From positions 1-11,391 of the forward strand of contig CAYOLL010000188.1 in assembly GCA_964404765.1 (NCBI GenBank): a stretch of 11,391 bases of DNA, given 5' to 3'. The notes below the pieces were generated by a model. The model had not been told where the DNA came from and made no database searches. It saw only the letters and a program-made list of their open reading frames with translations. Shown piece by piece: positions 6,779 to 11,391 of the stretch. Position 1 is the stretch's first letter, and each line of letters starts with the position of its first letter. Made by a program: the position numbers and the translations under genes. Origin of the DNA: CAYOLL01 sp964404765 [NCBI: uncultured Gemmatimonadota bacterium]. GTDB taxonomy: Bacteria; 4572-55.

Positions 6779-7783
6779 TTGGCAAAATCCGACAAATACA
6801 CCGCCCGCCCCTTAACCGCCGCGGAACTGACCACCTGGGACGCTTTTACGGAGCAATCGCCAACCGGCACAATTTTTAATGACAGCCGTTGGCTGGCTAT
6901 CAATGCCGGGCTTTTTCCCGGAAATACTGTGGAAGTTTATGGATTATTTAGCGGGACGGAGTTGATAGGCGGATTGGCCGCCTATGTGCGAAAACGCGGC
7001 CCGCTCAAGACGGTCGCCGCGCCGATTATGAGCTTCTACCACTGCCCGACGCTGCGCGATGATCCCGGCTGGAGTTCCTACCGCCGCGCCGTTAATCTAA
7101 AGGCGCAACTCGATGCGCTGCTGCCCGATCTGGAAAGCCGCTTTGACGCCTTAGCATTTAATCTTGAGCCGGGATTGACGGATATTCGCCCTTTTTTGTG
7201 GCGAGGTTGGCAAGCCACAGTCTCCTACACCTATCGGCTAACTCTGGACAGCGAGGCCAATATCTGGCAACGCTTTAGCCAAACGATTCGTCAGGATGTG
7301 CTAAAGGCTGAAAAAGCCGGTTTAACGGTTGAGCCCTGTCAAGATTTAAGCGGAATTGGTCGGCTGCACGATCTTACCTTTCGTCGCCAAAATCTTGCGC
7401 CGCCCATTGCGCCGGAACTGCTGATCCGTCTGCTGGAACAAACCCCGGCGCAGCTTCCGACCCTCTGTCTGGGACTTTTCACACCGGAAAAAGCGTTACT
7501 GGCGGTAAATGTGGCGCTTCTGGACAGCAAACGCGCCTACATTCTGCTTTCGGCGACCGCTGCGGAGGGACCCTATCCGCGGGCGGCAGCTTTACTGCGC
7601 TGGCAGCTCTTCCGGCAGTTGCGCCAATTGACCGCCGAAGTCGATTTGACCGGCGCTGATATACCGGCAATTGCCAACCATAAAAGCGCGTTTGGCGGCC
7701 AACTCATCCCCTACTTTCGGGTCAAAAAGCGCACGTCTTTAAAAGGCAAGGTTGCCATGCGCTTGTATGAATGGCTGGTTTAG
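6779..7783 (+). CDS. FemAB/GNAT-like acyltransferase (Acetyltransf_6 type)
   Basis: This is a 334-aa protein of the double-GNAT type found in FemA/FemX and CelD/BioF2-like families, which transfer aminoacyl or acyl groups, often to cell-wall or envelope precursors. Seen: an N-terminal half with WDAFTEQSPTGTIF (20-33) and a hydrophobic strand GGLAAYV (64-70); the central SQTIRQDVLKAEKAGLTVE (166-184), like the basic 'R-x-I-R-x-A-E-K-x-G' segment of Fem proteins; and a C-terminal LTGADIPAIANHKSAFGG, resembling the 'FDFEGS...FKxxFGG' segment of this group. The exact substrate is unknown. The start TTG 6779 is chosen on its GAGG; GTG 6734 would add 15 residues. It is the only plus-strand gene, divergent from xdhB, and ends at a strong terminator. 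Confidence 0.75.
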   Translation: MAKSDKYTARPLTAAELTTWDAFTEQSPTGTIFNDSRWLAINAGLFPGNTVEVYGLFSGTELIGGLAAYVRKRGPLKTVAAPIMSFYHCPTLRDDPGWSSYRRAVNLKAQLDALLPDLESRFDALAFNLEPGLTDIRPFLWRGWQATVSYTYRLTLDSEANIWQRFSQTIRQDVLKAEKAGLTVEPCQDLSGIGRLHDLTFRRQNLAPPIAPELLIRLLEQTPAQLPTLCLGLFTPEKALLAVNVALLDSKRAYILLSATAAEGPYPRAAALLRWQLFRQLRQLTAEVDLTGADIPAIANHKSAFGGQLIPYFRVKKRTSLKGKVAMRLYEWLV

Positions 7784-7784
7784 C

Positions 7785-7828
7785 AAAAAAAAGCCGGACG
7801 CAATTGATTTGCATCCGGCTTTTTTTTT
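7785..7828. terminator. Bidirectional intrinsic terminator
   Basis: Stem AGCCGGA(C)GCAA / TTGC(A)TCCGGCT (7792-7803 with 7809-7820) has one internal mismatch. It is flanked by eight A (7785-7792) and nine T (7820-7828), so a U-tract follows on both strands. It begins one base after the acyltransferase stop codon and lies 63 bp beyond the stop of the convergent TonB-type gene, serving both. Confidence 0.93.
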
Positions 7829-7890
7829 ACGCCTAACTTGTCGTTACGTGATTTACGCGCGAAATGAAGTTTGCTACTCCATTTAGTCGT

Positions 7891-8799
7891 TTATTCCAGC
7901 TTTGAGCGGACGCGGACCCGGACTTCCAGCAAATTTTCCGAGTTAGCAGCATTAAAGCGCCATTGCTTAAAGGCGTCGATGCTGGCTTTTTCCAAGGCGG
8001 GATCGCCTTTTTTGACCGGTCGGATATCGCGCACGGTGCCATCCGGATTGACGGTAAAGATAAACTCAACGACATTATCCCGCGTCAGCCCCTGAATACG
8101 CTGGGGGAAGGGCTGATAAATAATCGCCCGACCCGCCAGATCGGATACGATATCAACCGGCAAATTGGTGTTACCTTGTGGGGTTGTCGGGCCGCTTCGG
8201 GGAGCGCCGTCGTTTGACCCGCCGGCGCTAACCGGCCCGCTGTTTGCATCGGAATCAACACCGATTTGGCCCTTTGTGCTGGTGTCGCCGGTGGCGGTAG
8301 GTAACGATTTATCGTTATCGTTAAAATTCCCGGATTCAAGTTTACTATCGCTGGGATCGCCGGTCGTTCCGGCCGCGGTACCGGATGCGGTATTGGTGAA
8401 GCGTGTTTTAGGGTCAACCTTTTTTTTCGGCGGTTGGGTAATCGTCTCCTCGGACGGAGCAGCGCTGGTCGGCGTACTTACCAGTGACGGTTGTTGCAAC
8501 GCGGGTTTGGCCGGCGTAGCAGGCTGCGGCGTGGGTTGCGCGGGAGCGGCTTGTTCGATTGCGGCGGTCGGCTCCGGCTGAGCGACTTCTTCCACCACCG
8601 GCTGCGATGACGCCTCTATAATCGGCTGGCTGTTACCCTGCGCCGGTTCCGGCTGACCAAAGCTCATTTCAATAAACTGTGGCAGCGGCTCCGGCTTCAG
8701 CACCGTCAACATCAAAGCGGCAATCAACAACAATAGATGAAAAATTGTCGAAATAATCAGGCCGACATGCATATCACGACTATCTGCTACTACGGTCAT
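7891..8799 (-). CDS. TonB-type energy transducer protein
   Basis: This 302-aa protein is anchored in the inner membrane. Residues 1-11 are cytoplasmic, 12-34 form one membrane segment (GLIISTIFHLLLLIAALMLTV), 36-130 are a Pro/Gln/Ala/Glu-rich periplasmic linker, 131-215 are a Gly/Ser/Asp-rich low-complexity part, and about 220-302 form a TonB C-terminal domain (EFIFTVNPDGTVRDI, then ASIDAFKQWRF). TonB proteins pass proton-motive energy from ExbBD to outer-membrane receptors; other family members work in different envelope tasks. No exbB, exbD or receptor gene is adjacent, and the usual YP motif before the domain appears only as YQPFPQ. The ATG at 8799 is chosen because GGAG lies 6 nt upstream (8806-8809); the 18 extra residues from an in-frame start at 8853 would be encoded by repeat DNA. 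It follows prc on the same strand after 127 bp. Confidence 0.85.
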   Translation of the reverse strand: MTVVADSRDMHVGLIISTIFHLLLLIAALMLTVLKPEPLPQFIEMSFGQPEPAQGNSQPIIEASSQPVVEEVAQPEPTAAIEQAAPAQPTPQPATPAKPALQQPSLVSTPTSAAPSEETITQPPKKKVDPKTRFTNTASGTAAGTTGDPSDSKLESGNFNDNDKSLPTATGDTSTKGQIGVDSDANSGPVSAGGSNDGAPRSGPTTPQGNTNLPVDIVSDLAGRAIIYQPFPQRIQGLTRDNVVEFIFTVNPDGTVRDIRPVKKGDPALEKASIDAFKQWRFNAANSENLLEVRVRVRSKLE

Positions 8800-8828
8800 A
8801 ATAGACTCCGATTTTTTTGAGGTGCAAT

Positions 8829-8916
8829 AAACCCTAAGGGTTTTGCTTTTCAACCCTTAGGGTTTTTCCCGTAAACAGCAAACCCTAAGGGTTAAGAACA
8901 AAACCCTTAGGGTTAA
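8829..8916. repeat. Four copies of palindrome AACCCTAAGGGTT in alternating orientation
   Basis: The units are at 8829-8844, 8852-8867, 8880-8895 and 8901-8916. Each is the near-palindrome AACCCT-(A/T)-AGGGTT plus flanking A/T, with central A and central T alternating, so neighbouring copies are reverse complements of each other. The cluster fills the gap between the prc stop and the TonB-type gene and can fold into two long hairpins or four short ones. Confidence 0.9.
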
Positions 8917-8926
8917 ATGACTTACG

Positions 8927-10978
8927 CTATTTGCTTGGCGATTTGGAAATCATAATGTAGTCGCTCAGGACGTGCGCACTTTCCAGTAACAGCAGGTCTT
9001 TTTTCTTATCTTTCGTAGAATCGGGTTCCGCCGCGGCTTCTTCATTATCATCAGCCGCATTTTCGACCTTTGCTTTATCCTTTTTCTCTTTTTCGCGCTC
9101 GGCTTTTCGCACATCCTCTTTTAAGGAAATGCGCGTTTTCTTTTGATTTTGCTCAAACTCTTGCAAGTCTTCCATCAGCTCGGCATAGTCTACATTATTG
9201 GACAGGCGGACATTATGCTGTTGATTTAAGCGTGGTAAAAGACCGTCATTCAAATCAGTATCACGCACATATTGGGTCGGGTTAATCGCATCGTATGTAA
9301 GCGAATTTGCCTGCTTGCTTTCGCCAATGTCCATTAAATTGAAACGCGAAGGGAAGCTGATGTCGGGCTTAACGCCTAAATGTTGGGTGCTGCGGCCGTC
9401 AATTCGATAAAACTTGGCGATGGTCATTTTTAGCTGCCCCAAATGGGCGTCTCCCCGATAAAATTGATTCAAATCAATGGCATTTTGCACCGTGCCTTTG
9501 CCGAAAGTATCGCTGCCGATGATGACGCCACGCTTGTAATCCTGAATTGCCGCCGCAAAAATCTCTGAGGCCGAAGCGCTCAGCCGATCCACCAGTACCG
9601 CCAGCGGGCCGTCATAAACCTGGCCGGGCTCCGTATCGTTATGGCTTTTGACATTTCCGCCCGTATCGCGGACTTGTACGACCGGCCCTTCGTTGATAAA
9701 CAGGCCCGTCAATTCTACGGCTTCATTTAAAAAGCCACCGCCATTACGCCGCAGATCAATGACAATTCCATCCACTTTTGATTTGTACTCCGTCACTAAT
9801 TTGCGCACATCGTTGGTCGTGCTTTTGTAGTCAGCTTCGCCTTTCCAGCGACCTTCGGAATCGGCATAAAAAGTGGGCACATCAATCACTCCGAATTTCA
9901 ATTTTTTGCCTTCATGCTCAATTTCTAATATCTCGCCTTTGGCAGATTGATCTTCCAGCTTGATTTTATCACGAACCAGCGAAAGAATATTGGTTGGCGC
10001 GTCGTCGGCTTCCTTGGCCGGCAGGACCTGCAAACGCACGGTCGTGCCCTTCTTCCCACGGATAAGCTGGACCACATCATCCAGGCGCCAGCCAATAACA
10101 TCAACCATTTCGCCCTGCGCATCCTGACCCACGCCGACAATCCGATCATTGGTATGCAGCAAACCGCTTTTGTCGGCCGGACCGCCTGCAATTACTTCGG
10201 CGACTTTGACATAGTCGTTTTCAGTCGTCAGCCGGGCGCCAATACCTTCGAGCGATTGGCTCATCTGAATTTTAAAATCTTCGGAGCCTTTGGGTGAGAA
10301 ATAGGTCGTGTGCGGGTCGTAAGACTCGGATAAAGCGTTCATAAACATTTGAAAAACATCTTCGCTCTCATATTGGGTCAGATTTTTTTGCATTCGCTCG
10401 TAGCGTTTTTTCAGCGTGGACGAAATATCCGGCCATTCTTTATTGGTCAGCTTCAGGTTAAGCGCGGCATGCTTGATGTTTTTACGCCAGATTTCGTCTA
10501 ACTCCGCCGTCGTTTTTACCCAGGTTGCTTTTTCCCGGTCTATTTCCAGGTATTCATCCGTTTGAAAATTAAATGGCTTTTCCAGACATTTATAGACATA
10601 TTCCAGACGCTCACTGGCTCGCTGCTCATAAACCGCAAAAATGTCAAATGCCGGCTGGGTATTGCCCGACAAAACCACCTCATCAAAGCGAAAGCGATAT
10701 TTTTCGAACACTTTGATGTCTGCGTCTAAAAAATACATGCGGTTAGCGTCCAGCATCTTTAAATAACGATCAAACATTTCCGTTGATAATGAATCGTCAA
10801 TAGCCCTTTTTTTGTAATGATTCCGGTTGAGTAAATTGGCCACAATTTGACTGACATTGCGATGCTGTGGCTCCGGCTGTAAAACCGCAAATTTTATTTT
10901 TGACGAATCCGGCGGAACCGTTGCCCAAACCGGGGCGCAAGTGACCAGCAACATCAGCGTAAGTAAGAACTTTTTCAT
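8927..10978 (-). CDS. prc: Tail-specific carboxy-terminal processing protease Prc
   Basis: This is a 683-aa S41 serine protease, essentially the same length as E. coli Prc (Tsp, 682 aa), which trims or degrades periplasmic proteins from their C-termini. A signal peptide is seen at 1-20 (MKKFLLTLMLLVTCAPVWA). The N-terminal helical domain spans about 30-230, the PDZ domain about 242-325, and the protease domain about 345-540, with nucleophile Ser469 in RLSASASEIF and general-base Lys494 in TFGKGTVQ. The C-terminal Prc-specific domain (DUF3340 type) runs from about 550 to the end, with a highly charged Lys/Glu stretch at 610-662. AGGAG lies 5 nt before ATG 10978. It is the first gene of a probable two-gene unit with the TonB-type protein. 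Targets are unknown; in other bacteria they include lipoproteins and peptidoglycan enzymes. Confidence 0.95.
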   Translation of the reverse strand: MKKFLLTLMLLVTCAPVWATVPPDSSKIKFAVLQPEPQHRNVSQIVANLLNRNHYKKRAIDDSLSTEMFDRYLKMLDANRMYFLDADIKVFEKYRFRFDEVVLSGNTQPAFDIFAVYEQRASERLEYVYKCLEKPFNFQTDEYLEIDREKATWVKTTAELDEIWRKNIKHAALNLKLTNKEWPDISSTLKKRYERMQKNLTQYESEDVFQMFMNALSESYDPHTTYFSPKGSEDFKIQMSQSLEGIGARLTTENDYVKVAEVIAGGPADKSGLLHTNDRIVGVGQDAQGEMVDVIGWRLDDVVQLIRGKKGTTVRLQVLPAKEADDAPTNILSLVRDKIKLEDQSAKGEILEIEHEGKKLKFGVIDVPTFYADSEGRWKGEADYKSTTNDVRKLVTEYKSKVDGIVIDLRRNGGGFLNEAVELTGLFINEGPVVQVRDTGGNVKSHNDTEPGQVYDGPLAVLVDRLSASASEIFAAAIQDYKRGVIIGSDTFGKGTVQNAIDLNQFYRGDAHLGQLKMTIAKFYRIDGRSTQHLGVKPDISFPSRFNLMDIGESKQANSLTYDAINPTQYVRDTDLNDGLLPRLNQQHNVRLSNNVDYAELMEDLQEFEQNQKKTRISLKEDVRKAEREKEKKDKAKVENAADDNEEAAAEPDSTKDKKKDLLLLESAHVLSDYIMISKSPSK

Positions 10979-11118
10979 TAAGACTCCTTTAAATAGATCA
11001 GTGGGGACAGGGATATAATCGGCTAATCATCTACTCGTTCAAACCAAAAAAGGCTGTAAATGTTTCACATCAATCAAAAAAACGCGCTGACGTTATTGTG
11101 GACAACGGCATAATATAA

Positions 11119-11147
11119 TTGACAGAAAATTGTTGATTCTTTATTTT
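11119..11147 (+). promoter_or_regulatory. Sigma70-like promoter pointing into the repeat array
   Basis: A perfect -35 TTGACA (11119-11124), exactly 17 nt, and TATTTT (11142-11147) form the same architecture as the xdhB promoter. It would start near 11154 and read rightwards through the 90-bp repeats towards the window edge. Either a gene lies beyond the edge or the repeats are transcribed on their own. Confidence 0.5.
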
Positions 11148-11179
11148 CAGTCATGTCTTTTATTTTTAACGGCATATTC

Positions 11180-11269
11180 ATAGCGCGGTAAACCGCAACT
11201 GTAGCACAGAATAACATTCTGTGCTTTCTCCAAGTATGCTCAGATTGCTAATCTGAGCTACAACATTCT
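11180..11269. repeat. 90-bp triple-hairpin repeat, copy 1
   Basis: The unit has three stem-loops in a row: GCGGT-AA-ACCGC (11185-11196), AGCACAGAAT-AAC-ATTCTGTGCT (11203-11225) and GCTCAGATT-GCT-AATCTGAGC (11238-11258). TGTAGC (11200-11205) and GCTACA (11257-11262) bracket the last two. It is 89/90 identical to the second copy 122 bp to the right. Confidence 0.9.
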
Positions 11270-11301
11270 CGCGGACAACGCAAATGTTAGGCTGTAATTC
11301 T

Positions 11302-11391
11302 ATAGCGCGGTAAACCGCAATTGTAGCACAGAATAACATTCTGTGCTTTCTCCAAGTATGCTCAGATTGCTAATCTGAGCTACAACATTCT
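11302..11391. repeat. 90-bp triple-hairpin repeat, copy 2 (reaches right edge)
   Basis: This is the same three hairpins as copy 1, differing at one base (T at 11321 for C at 11199). The two copies are separated by 32 bp of unrelated sequence. The copy ends exactly at the window edge, so its true end and any further copies cannot be seen. Confidence 0.9.

Larger units (their letters stand above)
10979..11391. other. Non-coding region upstream of prc
   Basis: About 410 bp hold no supported gene. The part next to prc (10979-11118) should contain its promoter on the minus strand, but only weak candidates are seen, such as TTGAAC about 18 nt before TTATAT. Further right are a plus-strand promoter-like sequence and the 90-bp repeats described separately. 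Confidence 0.7.

Noticed and set aside
8800-8853. N-terminal extension of the TonB-type protein
   Set aside because: It overlaps the AACCCTAAGGGTT repeats, while ATG 8799 has GGAG at ideal spacing.
8829-8916. Telomere-like CCCTAAA motif
   Set aside because: The units are palindromes in alternating orientation with spacers, not head-to-tail telomere repeats, and the genes are bacterial.
11180-11391. Possible CRISPR array (two repeats with a 32-bp spacer)
   Set aside because: The repeat is 90 bp with three internal hairpins, only two copies are seen, and there are no cas genes.

Overview
The window is a piece of a bacterial chromosome of roughly balanced GC content. It carries seven complete protein genes and one partial one, all on the minus strand except a single gene at 6779-7783. 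Every complete gene has a clear GGAG/GAGG-type ribosome binding site 4-7 nt before its start, and two sigma70-like promoters have the form TTGACA-N17-TATTTT. A periplasmic Prc protease and a TonB-type energy transducer point to a diderm (Gram-negative) cell. The abundance of short palindromic intergenic repeats recalls uncultured Calditrichota/KSB1/FCB-type genomes, but that placement is only an impression.

Layout, left to right. Positions 1-442 (minus) hold the N-terminal part of an EcoRI-family adenine-N6 DNA methyltransferase that runs off the left edge. Its DNA is AT-richer than the rest and looks like an accessory gene. Positions 443-659 contain its -10 box and a cluster of inverted repeats. 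Next come four minus-strand genes that read, in transcription order, from 6561 down to 660: a molybdopterin-binding xanthine dehydrogenase subunit (TTG start, with its own promoter); a REC-REC-CheB protein whose start overlaps the dehydrogenase stop by ATGA; a short-chain dehydrogenase/reductase (GTG start); and an M20D amidohydrolase. A divergent plus-strand gene (6779-7783) encodes a FemAB/GNAT-like acyltransferase. A bidirectional terminator at 7785-7828 separates it from a convergent minus-strand pair: prc (8927-10978), then a TonB-type protein (7891-8799). Positions 10979-11391 are non-coding, with a plus-strand promoter-like sequence and two copies of a 90-bp triple-hairpin repeat.

How the genes may work together. 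XdhB would hydroxylate purines (or a related heterocycle), but its FAD and Fe-S partner domains are not in the window. The amidohydrolase and reductase could belong to the same nitrogen-compound catabolism, but this rests on proximity only. The CheB-like protein translated together with XdhB lacks the catalytic histidine of CheB methylesterases, so it is more likely a non-enzymatic two-receiver regulator than a chemoreceptor esterase. Prc and TonB are both envelope functions.

The most notable points are the His-less REC-REC-CheB protein coupled to an orphan xdhB, and several distinct families of palindromic intergenic repeats. Two of these families create false N-terminal extensions of the downstream reading frames.
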